Assembly (NCBI GenBank): GCA_004366195.1 | Contig: ML214183.1 | Location: 8,318 to 15,915 of the forward strand | Source of the DNA: Actinomycetota bacterium | Lineage (GTDB): Bacteria; Actinomycetota; UBA4738; HRBIN12 | Reading direction: 5' to 3' | Length of the DNA: 7,598 nt | The notes under the pieces: model-generated | The model's database searches: none | The model's input: the letters and a program-made list of their open reading frames with translations, nothing else | Told to the model about the DNA's origin: nothing | Translations under genes and position numbers: made by a program | Shown here: one piece after another, positions 1 through 5,140 of the stretch | Position numbering within the stretch: the stretch's first letter is position 1 | How the letters are laid out: each line of letters opens with the position of its first letter

Positions 1-610
1 GGAGACCTTCGCCGCGTACCTGCGCGCCCTCGAGCCCCTGTTCGCCGGCACCGAGCCCGGGGTGGCCGAGGAGAACATCCAGGCGCGGATCCGCGGCAAC
101 CTGCTGATGGCGGTCTCGAACAAGCGGGGCGGCCTGGTGCTCGCCACCGGCAACAAGAGCGAGTACGCGGTCGGCTACTCGACCCTCTACGGCGACATGG
201 CCGGGGGGTTCGCGCCGATCAAGGACGTGCCGAAGACCCTCGTGTACGAGCTCGCCCGGTGGCGGAACGCCCGGGACGGCACGCCGCCGATCCCCGAGCG
301 GGTCCTGACCAAGCCCCCCTCGGCCGAGCTGCGCCCGAACCAGCGGGACACGGACTCGCTCCCCCCCTACGAGGTGCTCGACCCCATCATCGAGGCCTAC
401 GTCGAGCACGACCGCGGGCCCGAGGAGATCGTCGCCGCCGGGCACGATCCCGCGGTCGTGGAGCGCGTCGTCGCCATGATCGACCGCGCCGAGTACAAGC
501 GACGCCAGGCCGCGCCCGGCATCAAGATCACGCCCCGGGCCTTCGGCAGGGACCGGCGCATGCCGATCACGAACCGCTACCGCCGCGGCGGGCGGAGCGC
601 CGCCCAGTGA
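1..610 (+). CDS. nadE: NAD+ synthase (glutamine-dependent), C-terminal part; 5' end outside the window
   Basis: The reading frame is open from base 2 and ends at TGA 608-610, so about 202 C-terminal residues are present. This is the ATP-pyrophosphatase (NAD synthetase) domain, which amidates nicotinic acid adenine dinucleotide to NAD+ in the cytoplasm. Recognisable family blocks are QARIRGNLLMAVSN, then LATGNKSEYAVGYSTLYGDM, GGFAPIKDVPKTLVYELARW, and the late block IPERVLTKPPSAELRPNQ. The C-terminus (KITPRAFGRDRRMPITNRY) is typical of long bacterial enzymes that also carry an N-terminal glutaminase (nitrilase-type) domain. That domain would lie upstream and cannot be seen here, so glutamine dependence is inferred. 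An internal GTG at 62 is not a plausible start, because conserved sequence continues upstream of it. The gene converges with the SIMPL gene; its last codons form the left arm of a strong hairpin. Confidence 0.93.
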   Translation, partial: ETFAAYLRALEPLFAGTEPGVAEENIQARIRGNLLMAVSNKRGGLVLATGNKSEYAVGYSTLYGDMAGGFAPIKDVPKTLVYELARWRNARDGTPPIPERVLTKPPSAELRPNQRDTDSLPPYEVLDPIIEAYVEHDRGPEEIVAAGHDPAVVERVVAMIDRAEYKRRQAAPGIKITPRAFGRDRRMPITNRYRRGGRSAAQ

Positions 611-626
611 TGCGCTCCGCCCGCCG
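586..626. terminator. Strong hairpin between convergent genes, probable bidirectional terminator
   Basis: A perfect 15-bp inverted repeat: CGGCGGGCGGAGCGC at 586-600 pairs with its exact reverse complement at 612-626, with an 11-nt loop (601-611) that contains the nadE stop codon. It sits between two convergent genes that end only 26 bases apart. There is no T-tract on either side, so it is not a classical intrinsic terminator. Hairpins lacking a U-run are often proposed as terminators in high-GC actinobacteria. The left arm is also coding sequence for the last NadE residues. Confidence 0.6.
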
Positions 627-636
627 GCAGGCAGCC

Positions 637-1359
637 TCAGACGACGAGCTCCCAGGTGACGGTGACCGAGACCTGGGTCTCGATCGTCGGAGGCTCGATC
701 GGCGGGGCGCCGGCCGCGGCCTCGGCGACGCCGTAGTCCCGGTACACGGGCACCGGGCCCGGCGCGCCGGTCTCGCTCACCGACACCACGGCCCCGAGCC
801 GCGCGCCCGTGGCGTCCGCCAGCGCGAGCGCCTTGGCCCGCGCGTCCTCGACGGCCTCGGCCAGCGCGCGCTCGACGCCCTCGCCCTCGTCCGAGAGCCG
901 GAACGAGATCCCGCTCGTGAGGTTCGCGCCGGCCTCGACCGCGACGTCGATCACGCGGCCGACGGCCTGCATCGAGCGGACGGTCACCGTGACCTGGTTC
1001 TCGGCCACGTAGCCCTCGACGCCGATGCCCCGGTCGTCGTACTGCGGGTAGAGGCTCACCCAGGCCGTCGCGATGTCGTCCGCCGCCACGCCCTCCCGCC
1101 GCACCGCGGCGATGACCTCGCGCATGCGCTCGGCGTTGTCGCGCATGGCCGCCTCGGCCGTCATGGCTCGGGTCTGCACGCCGAGCGTCACGGTCGCCTC
1201 GTCGGGCTGCGAGCGGATCGTCGCGGTGCCGGAGACCGTGACCGTCCGCTCCGCCGTCCCCGGCTCGGGCGAGGGCGACTGCGCGAACGTGGGGAGCGCG
1301 AGCGCCACCGCGAGCCCGAGCGCGAGACCGACGAGCCCGCCCCTCAGATCCTTCCTCAT
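637..1359 (-). CDS. Secreted SIMPL-domain (DUF541) protein
   Basis: This encodes 240 residues. The start chosen is the ATG at 1359-1357 because GGAGGT (complement of 1367-1372) lies 7 bases upstream, and because the first residues then form a signal peptide: MRKDLRGG, a hydrophobic stretch at about 8-24, and a likely signal peptidase I site near TFA-QS (about 25-27). The longer frame starting at 1455 would bury this signal. No lipobox cysteine is present. The mature protein shows the SIMPL/DUF541 pattern: an opening strand TVTVSGTATIRSQPDEATV (about 40-58), the variable middle with a YVAENQVTVTVR block, the helical ALAEAVEDARAKALALAD segment, and the closing strand ETQVSVTVTWEL at the C-terminus. 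The family forms oligomeric periplasmic or extracellular proteins (BP26 and others), and its biochemical role is poorly defined. An extracytoplasmic location is inferred from the signal peptide. It converges with nadE and diverges from tRNA-Lys. Confidence 0.88.
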   Translation of the reverse strand: MRKDLRGGLVGLALGLAVALALPTFAQSPSPEPGTAERTVTVSGTATIRSQPDEATVTLGVQTRAMTAEAAMRDNAERMREVIAAVRREGVAADDIATAWVSLYPQYDDRGIGVEGYVAENQVTVTVRSMQAVGRVIDVAVEAGANLTSGISFRLSDEGEGVERALAEAVEDARAKALALADATGARLGAVVSVSETGAPGPVPVYRDYGVAEAAAGAPPIEPPTIETQVSVTVTWELVV

Positions 1360-1462
1360 CCCATCCACCTCCAGATCGCACCACCGGCCGACCGCCGGGG
1401 AACCCAGGCATCCCTGGGACGCGGCCCGCAGGGCGCCGGGTTCCCGGCCGTACACTTCGCTC
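1360..1462. promoter_or_regulatory. Divergent promoter region between the SIMPL gene and tRNA-Lys
   Basis: These 103 bases separate the SIMPL start from tRNA-Lys. They hold the SIMPL Shine-Dalgarno site (complement of 1367-1372). They also hold an inverted repeat CCCAGG(1403-1408)-CATC-CCTGGG(1413-1418), which could be a small hairpin or an operator half-site pair. On the plus strand TACACT at 1451-1456 fits a TAnnnT -10 box for the tRNA. No convincing -35 is seen 16-19 bases upstream of it, and I could not identify a SIMPL promoter. Confidence 0.4.
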
Positions 1463-1537
1463 GGGGCGGTAGCTCAGCCTGGTCAGAGCAGGGGGCTTTT
1501 AACCCTCGTGTCGCGGGTTCGAATCCTGCCCGCCCCA
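1463..1537 (+). tRNA. tRNA-Lys (anticodon TTT)
   Basis: The full cloverleaf can be folded by hand. The acceptor GGGGCGG (1463-1469) pairs perfectly with CCGCCCC (1530-1536). The D stem is GCTC/GAGC. The anticodon stem GGGGG/CCCTC has one G-T pair, and the loop CTTTTAA gives TTT at 1498-1500. The variable loop is five bases, the T stem is GCGGG/CCTGC, and the T loop is TTCGAAT. The discriminator is A1537. CCA is not encoded (the next bases are CGT). This tRNA reads AAA, and AAG by wobble. AAA is rare in these GC-rich genes but is used for the lipoyl lysine of the E2 gene in this window. Confidence 0.96.
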
Positions 1538-1785
1538 CGTGCGGAGGCCGGATGCGGACGCGGAGCCGCTGGACCTCACCCTCGGTGGTTGCCCGGAGGT
1601 GACCCCTCCTGTTACCTTCCGGGTTACCCTTGAGTGAGACCGGCGGGCGCCGCACGACACCCCGTCCCCGCGCACGGGAGCGACCACGCTCGCCTACTCT
1701 GCGCGCCGGTCGAACGTCCCCGGGCTCGGCGACCGGCCCACCCATCAGTCCCGTCCCCCCAGCGGCCGATACCCAGAGGTAGGAC
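1538..1785. promoter_or_regulatory. Intergenic region with 12-nt-spaced GTTACC hexamers and a leader inverted repeat
   Basis: No gene is seen in these 248 bases. Three hexamers GTGACC (1599-1604), GTTACC (1611-1616) and GTTACC (1623-1628) lie exactly 12 bases apart, and a weaker GTTGCC (1588-1593) sits 11 bases before the first. The same stretch can fold, since CCCGGAGGT (1592-1600) pairs with ACCTTCCGGG (1614-1623) with one bulged base. Further on, GCCGGTCG (1705-1712) and CGACCGGC (1730-1737) form an 8-bp inverted repeat with a 17-base loop. TACTCT at 1695-1700 is a weak -10 candidate for the membrane-protein gene, without a clear -35. AGAGG at 1775-1779 is a reasonable Shine-Dalgarno site 6 bases before that gene's ATG. 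The spaced direct repeats resemble the way OmpR-family regulators (GlnR, MtrA, PhoP) bind in actinobacteria, but the regulator's identity is inference. Confidence 0.45.
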
Positions 1786-3675
1786 ATGGTGAGGCTGCTC
1801 GCGGTCACGCTCATCGGGGCGGTCGTGCTGGGTCTCGTCGCCGGGGGCCGTCCCTCGCGTCTGGCCGACGTCCGGTTCCGGTGGCCCTGGCTCGGCTTGC
1901 TCGGCGTCGCCCTCCAGTTCCCGCCCGTGACCGGGCTCGCGGGGGACCTGCTGCTCCTCGGCTCGTTCGCGTGTCTGCTCGCCGTCGTCGCGGTCAACCT
2001 GCGGAGCCCGGGGTTCCCGCTGATCATGCTCGGGCTCGCCCTGAACCTGCTCGTGATCGGGATCAACCGCGGGATGCCGGTGAGCGAGGCGGCGATCCGC
2101 GCGTCGGGACAAGCCGAGACCCTGGCCGAGCTCCGGGCATCCGACTCGCCCAAGCACCACCTCATGGGGCCCGAGGACCGCCTCACGTTCCTCGGCGACG
2201 TGATCGCCATCCCGCCGCCCGTCCGGCAGGCGGTGAGCGTCGGGGACGTCCTCGCCCTCCTCGGCGTCGGGTGGTTCGTCGTCGCCGCCATGCGTCGTCG
2301 GGTGAACGTCGCGGTCGCGGACCCCATCGACACGGCCGGCCCCGACCCCCCAGGGGCAGCGCTCCTGGAGCCGACGGCGCCGCCGGTGGAGACGCTCGCC
2401 CCCACCGCCCACACACCGGAGCGCGCCCTCGGCCGCTACCGACGGCTGCTCCGCCACCGCGACTTCCGGCTGCTGTTCGCCGCCCAGACCCTCACCATGT
2501 TCGGCGACGTCGCGTTGGTCCTCGTGCTCGGGATCTGGGTCAAGGACCTCACGGGCTCCGACGGCGCGGCGGGCTCGGTGTTCCTCGTCTACACGCTCCC
2601 CGCCCTCGTGACGCCCCTCGCCGGGCCCCTCATCGACCGGTTCCCGCGCCGCCGGATCATGATCGCCAACGACTTCGTGACGATGGCGATCGTCCTCAGC
2701 CTGCTGCGCGTCCGGAGCGAGGCCGACATCTGGGTCGTGTACGTCGTGGCGTTCTGCTACGGAGCGCTCCAGATCGTGTTCTTCGCGGCCCGGTCGGGCC
2801 TCCTCGTCTCCATGCTCCCCTCGGAGGAGCTGGCCGAGGCCAACGGGCTCCTGGAGTCGCTCCGCAACGGGCTGCGCATCATCGGGCCCCTGGCCGGCGC
2901 GGGCCTGTTCGCGCTGTGGGGCGGCGGGGCGGTCGCGCTCCTCGACGCCGCCGTGTTCGTCGTCTCGGCCGGGCTCCTGTCGCTCATCCGAGCCCCCGAC
3001 CTCACACGGCGCGAGACCGCGGAGGAGACGGCCTGGCGGGAGCTGTCGGCGGGGGTGCGGCACATCGTGCGGACCGTCGACCTCCGACGCGTCGTGTTCT
3101 ACACGGCGGCGGTGCTCATCGTGCTCGGCATCGTGGAGGTCGCGGTGTTCGGGCTCATCGACTCGGGCCTCGGGAAGCCCGCCGAGTTCCTCGGCGTGAT
3201 CTCGACCATCGAGGGGGTGGGCGCGGTCCTCGGCGGCCTCGTCGCGGCGGCGATCATGGCGCGGCTCGGGGAAGTCCGGATGGCCGCCGCCTCCCTCGTG
3301 GGGTTCGGCCTGGCCGTCGGGCTCGACGCCACGGCCAGCCTCCCGATCGTGGTCCCCGCCTCGATCCTCGTCGGGGTGTTCGTGGCCTTCTACTTCGTCG
3401 CCTACAACACCCTGCTCCAGCGCCGCACGCCCCTCGAGCTCCAGGGGCGCGTGTTCACGGCCTCGGAGGCCATCACGACGGTCCCGTACTCCATCTCCAT
3501 CGGGATCGGCGCGCTCATCGTGGACGTCGTGGGCTTCCGCGCGCTGTACGTGGCCACCGCCGTCGCCTGCGCCCTCGGCGGTGGGCTCCTGTACCGGGCG
3601 GACGTTCACGCGGCTCCGCCGGCTCCCGGCGAGGAGGCCGATGCGACCGCGGGCGACGTCGGCGGGCCGACGTAA
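1786..3675 (+). CDS. Two-part membrane protein: N-terminal DUF5317 domain fused to an MFS transporter
   Basis: This encodes 629 residues starting at ATG 1786, with AGAGG 6 bases upstream. Residues 1 to about 172 match the DUF5317 pattern: hydrophobic segments at about 2-20, 35-50, 52-71, 75-92 and 152-169, with the signature blocks GINRGMPVS (92-100) and MGPEDRLTFLGDVIAIPPP (127-145) followed by SVGDVLALLG. A Pro/Ala-rich linker (about 174-213) leads to a complete MFS domain from about 215. It begins RYRRLLRHRDFRLLFAAQTL and carries the cytoplasmic loop 2-3 motif GPLIDRFPRRR (280-290). It contains roughly 10-12 hydrophobic helices and resembles the enterobactin-exporter/multidrug-efflux-like MFS group. 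Export of a small molecule is the family expectation; the substrate is unknown. The role of DUF5317 is also unknown. The frame is unbroken across the linker, so the fusion looks genuine in this sequence. The stop is TAA, unlike the TGA used by the other genes here. It probably forms an operon with the DUF192 gene 9 bases downstream. Confidence 0.87.
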   Translation: MVRLLAVTLIGAVVLGLVAGGRPSRLADVRFRWPWLGLLGVALQFPPVTGLAGDLLLLGSFACLLAVVAVNLRSPGFPLIMLGLALNLLVIGINRGMPVSEAAIRASGQAETLAELRASDSPKHHLMGPEDRLTFLGDVIAIPPPVRQAVSVGDVLALLGVGWFVVAAMRRRVNVAVADPIDTAGPDPPGAALLEPTAPPVETLAPTAHTPERALGRYRRLLRHRDFRLLFAAQTLTMFGDVALVLVLGIWVKDLTGSDGAAGSVFLVYTLPALVTPLAGPLIDRFPRRRIMIANDFVTMAIVLSLLRVRSEADIWVVYVVAFCYGALQIVFFAARSGLLVSMLPSEELAEANGLLESLRNGLRIIGPLAGAGLFALWGGGAVALLDAAVFVVSAGLLSLIRAPDLTRRETAEETAWRELSAGVRHIVRTVDLRRVVFYTAAVLIVLGIVEVAVFGLIDSGLGKPAEFLGVISTIEGVGAVLGGLVAAAIMARLGEVRMAAASLVGFGLAVGLDATASLPIVVPASILVGVFVAFYFVAYNTLLQRRTPLELQGRVFTASEAITTVPYSISIGIGALIVDVVGFRALYVATAVACALGGGLLYRADVHAAPPAPGEEADATAGDVGGPT

Positions 3676-3684
3676 CCTGCGCGC

Positions 3685-4017
3685 GTGCGGACGGAGATCC
3701 TCGAGGGGGACCGGGGCGCGCGCCTGCGGGTCCTGGTGCCGGAGACCCGACGGGAACGGATGCGCGGCCTGCTCGGGAGCGCTTCCCCCGACCCCGGCAC
3801 GGGGCTCCTGCTCGAGCGCGCGCGCTCGGTCCACACGGTGGGCATGCGCCGACCGATCACGGTCATCCTGCTCGACGCCGACCTGCGGGTCCGCGCCCGC
3901 CTGGAGCTCGCGCCGAACCGCCTGCTGTTGCCGCGGCCGGGGGTGCGGCACGTGCTCGAGCTCGGCCCGGGCGCCGGCATCCCGCTCGGCGAGCGCCTCG
4001 GCCGGCGCCCGGCGTGA
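3685..4017 (+). CDS. DUF192 family protein
   Basis: This encodes 110 residues from GTG 3685 to TGA 4015-4017. The DUF192 fold is recognisable: RLRVLVPETRRERMRGLLG (about 14-32), then GLLLERARSVHTVGMRRPIT (about 41-60, the central HTxGMrxpI motif), ILLDADLRVRARLELAPNR, and the closing block RHVLELGPG. Many family members are exported, but this one has no signal peptide, so a cytoplasmic location is likely. The function of the family is not established. The start has no evident Shine-Dalgarno site and lies 9 bases after the TAA of the membrane-protein gene, so translation by reinitiation after that gene is plausible. A GC-rich hairpin follows the stop directly. The length is normal for a minimal DUF192 domain. 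Confidence 0.82.
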   Translation: MRTEILEGDRGARLRVLVPETRRERMRGLLGSASPDPGTGLLLERARSVHTVGMRRPITVILLDADLRVRARLELAPNRLLLPRPGVRHVLELGPGAGIPLGERLGRRPA

Positions 4018-4018
4018 G

Positions 4019-4039
4019 GAGCCGCCCGACCGGGGGCTC
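4019..4039 (+). terminator. Hairpin just after the DUF192 gene, possible terminator
   Basis: GAGCC (4019-4023) pairs with GGCTC (4035-4039), and the stem continues with CCC (4025-4027) against GGG (4032-4034) after a bulged G, leaving a GACC loop. It starts two bases after the TGA. No T-tract follows. It sits just before the -10-like box of the tRNA cluster, so it would separate the two transcription units. Confidence 0.4.
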
Positions 4040-4043
4040 GCGC

Positions 4044-4079
4044 TATACTGGGGCCGCCCCCGGTGGGGGGCGATGCAGC
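4044..4079 (+). promoter_or_regulatory. Probable -10 box and leader of the tRNA Glu-Asp-Phe cluster
   Basis: TATACT at 4044-4049 is a good -10 hexamer in very GC-rich surroundings. It would place the transcript start near 4055-4057, giving a leader of about 24 bases before tRNA-Glu. No TTGACA-like -35 is visible at about 4021-4027. The leader contains GCCCCC (4056-4061) and GGGGGC (4066-4071), which can form a small hairpin and which copy the two strands of the tRNA-Glu acceptor stem. Confidence 0.5.
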
Positions 4080-4152
4080 GCCCCCATCGTCTAGCGGCCT
4101 AGGATTTCGCCCTTTCAAGGCGGCGACACGGGTTCGAATCCCGTTGGGGGCA
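4080..4152 (+). tRNA. tRNA-Glu (anticodon TTC)
   Basis: The acceptor GCCCCCA (4080-4086) pairs fully with TGGGGGC (4145-4151), and the discriminator is A4152. The anticodon stem TCGCC/GGCGG encloses the loop CTTTCAA, with TTC at 4114-4116. The T arm is ACGGG-TTCGAAT-CCCGT. The D region TCGTCTAGCGGCCTAGGA is characteristic of bacterial tRNA-Glu. CCA is not encoded. It is the first gene of a three-tRNA cluster; 20 bases separate it from tRNA-Asp. Confidence 0.96.
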
Positions 4153-4164
4153 CCGACAACCGAA

Positions 4165-4285
4165 CAGAGCACGCGGCTGTGGAGGAGCCTGGAGTCCTCA
4201 TCGCCCTGTCAAGGCGAAGATCGCGGGTTCGAAGCCCGTCAGCCGCGCGAGGGCGAGGTAGCTCAGTTGGCAGAGCACGCGGCTG
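4165..4285 (+). repeat. Exact 15-base direct repeat inside the tRNA cluster
   Basis: CAGAGCACGCGGCTG occurs at 4165-4179 and again at 4271-4285, 106 bases apart. The first copy covers the last 8 spacer bases before tRNA-Asp plus its whole 5' acceptor strand. The second copy covers the end of the D loop, the 3' D stem, the 5' anticodon stem and the start of the anticodon loop of tRNA-Phe. The feature spans from the first copy to the end of the second. Confidence 0.8.
4173..4247 (+). tRNA. tRNA-Asp (anticodon GTC)
   Basis: The acceptor GCGGCTG (4173-4179) pairs with CAGCCGC (4240-4246). The discriminator is G4247, as expected for tRNA-Asp. The D arm is GAGG-AGCCTGGAGT-CCTC. The anticodon stem TCGCC/GGCGA carries the loop CTGTCAA, with GTC at 4208-4210. 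The T arm is GCGGG-TTCGAAG-CCCGT. No CCA is encoded. Only 4 bases separate it from tRNA-Phe, so both must be cut from one transcript. Its 5' flank and acceptor strand share an exact 15-base repeat with tRNA-Phe. Confidence 0.95.
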
Positions 4286-4324
4286 AAAACCGCGGTGTCG
4301 GCGGTTCGATCCCGCCCCTCGCCA
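4252..4324 (+). tRNA. tRNA-Phe (anticodon GAA)
   Basis: The acceptor GGCGAGG (4252-4258) pairs with CCTCGCC (4317-4323), and the discriminator is A4324. The D stem is GCTC/GAGC. The anticodon stem CGCGG/CCGCG encloses the loop CTGAAAA, with GAA at 4285-4287. The T arm is GGCGG-TTCGATC-CCGCC. No CCA is encoded. It ends 9 bases before the stop of the opposing gene, so no separate terminator region exists for the tRNA transcript; the 3' trailer must run into that gene's antisense strand. Confidence 0.96.
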
Positions 4325-4333
4325 CCCCCATCC

Positions 4334-5137
4334 TCAGTTGAGGCCCTCGCGACCCCGGACCTCGGCCCACCGACCGAGCACCGCCTGGTAGAGCTCGACC
4401 GGCCGGCTGCGGTCGCCGGCGGCGAGGGCCGCGATGGCCTCCTGCACGTCCCGCACGCTCCGGTCGTCGTCGAGCTCGTCCCACCGGAGGAAGTCGCAGA
4501 GCCCGCCGTAGTCGAGCTCGACGAGGGAGCGCGGGTCGAAGGCCGCGAGCCACTGGTGGAGCTCGACGATGGCGTCCGCCACCTCTCCGAGCTCCGAGCC
4601 CCGCAGCACCGGCACGGCGCGCTCGGCGCGGCGCATCGCGCGTCCGGCCGTCGTGACGTACGAGAGGCGGTGCCGCCCGTCGCGCTCGACGATCCGCCGC
4701 TCGGCGTCGTCGAAGAGCACGAACCAGCGCACCGGCACGTGCCAGGGGCTCTCCATGATCGCCGCCACCGCCCCTGGATCGCGGCGGCGCAGACGGCGGA
4801 GCTCCCGGGCCGCGCGACGGACGAGACCGCGCGGGAGGAACGCCTCGGCCCCCTCCAACGGGCGGGACCTCGCGAAGGCCAGGATCCCGGCGAGCGTGCG
4901 CATCCGCGTCCGGAGCGGGCAGACGTAGTACGTGCCGTCGAGGTGCTTCACGAGCGCGCCCTCGTCCTCCGCCGGAAGGAGCAGCCCCAGGCGATCCCGG
5001 GCGAGGAGCTGCCGGTAGACCGGTCGCGGGGGTACGACGCGCCCGCCGCCGAGGATGTAGCGCTCCCACCGCGCCTGCTCGGCCGCGGGGAACGCTCCGA
5101 GGGGCTGGTACACACGGAGCTCCGCCGAGGGGACCAT
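4334..5137 (-). CDS. Protein of unknown function, divergent from the dehydrogenase operon
   Basis: This encodes 267 residues from ATG 5137-5135 to TGA (complement of 4334-4336). I do not recognise a named domain. The start at MVPSAELRVYQPLGAFP was chosen over a GTG at 5176 because the N-terminus then begins with an ordered, conserved-looking stretch, and because the longer version would cross the promoter palindrome. No Shine-Dalgarno site is visible; if the ATATAT core of the palindrome is a -10, the transcript would start only a few bases before the ATG (near-leaderless). The protein is soluble, with no signal peptide or membrane segment. Features seen are two cysteines (73 and 214), a basic helix rich in Arg (about 103-120), an aromatic patch ESPWHVPVRWFVLFDD (129-144), and an acidic aromatic block LCDFLRWDELDDD (213-225). 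Residue make-up and GC-rich codon use match the neighbours, supporting a real gene. A regulatory or accessory link to the adjacent dehydrogenase is possible but unproven. Confidence 0.78.
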   Translation of the reverse strand: MVPSAELRVYQPLGAFPAAEQARWERYILGGGRVVPPRPVYRQLLARDRLGLLLPAEDEGALVKHLDGTYYVCPLRTRMRTLAGILAFARSRPLEGAEAFLPRGLVRRAARELRRLRRRDPGAVAAIMESPWHVPVRWFVLFDDAERRIVERDGRHRLSYVTTAGRAMRRAERAVPVLRGSELGEVADAIVELHQWLAAFDPRSLVELDYGGLCDFLRWDELDDDRSVRDVQEAIAALAAGDRSRPVELYQAVLGRWAEVRGREGLN

Positions 5138-5140
5138 GGC

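Noticed and set aside
259..1602. A 447-codon plus-strand open frame
   Set aside because: It overlaps nadE out of frame, then antisense SIMPL, then the tRNA. The product is Arg/His/Asp-rich with no domain.
1356..2414. A 352-codon minus-strand open frame crossing tRNA-Lys
   Set aside because: It reads through a tRNA gene, the hexamer array and the DUF5317 start. It is a GC-driven shadow frame.
1624..3951. A 775-codon open frame on the minus strand
   Set aside because: It is antisense to the DUF5317-MFS and DUF192 genes. Its product is a low-complexity run of Arg, Asp, Glu, Gly and His, typical of the mirror frame of a GC-rich gene.
1881..4094. A 737-codon plus-strand open frame
   Set aside because: It is an alternate frame of the membrane-protein and DUF192 genes, running into tRNA-Glu; Arg/Pro-rich noise.
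1463..4324. Possible integrated element between tRNA-Lys and the tRNA-Glu cluster
   Set aside because: There is no integrase. The only shared sequence between the tRNAs is the ordinary T-arm (GGGTTCGAATCC), and the genes between have the same base and codon use as the rest.
4325..5137. A plus-strand frame opposite the unknown gene (from 4295)
   Set aside because: It starts inside tRNA-Phe and its product is compositionally biased. The minus-strand frame has better-ordered protein sequence and a start at the divergent promoter.
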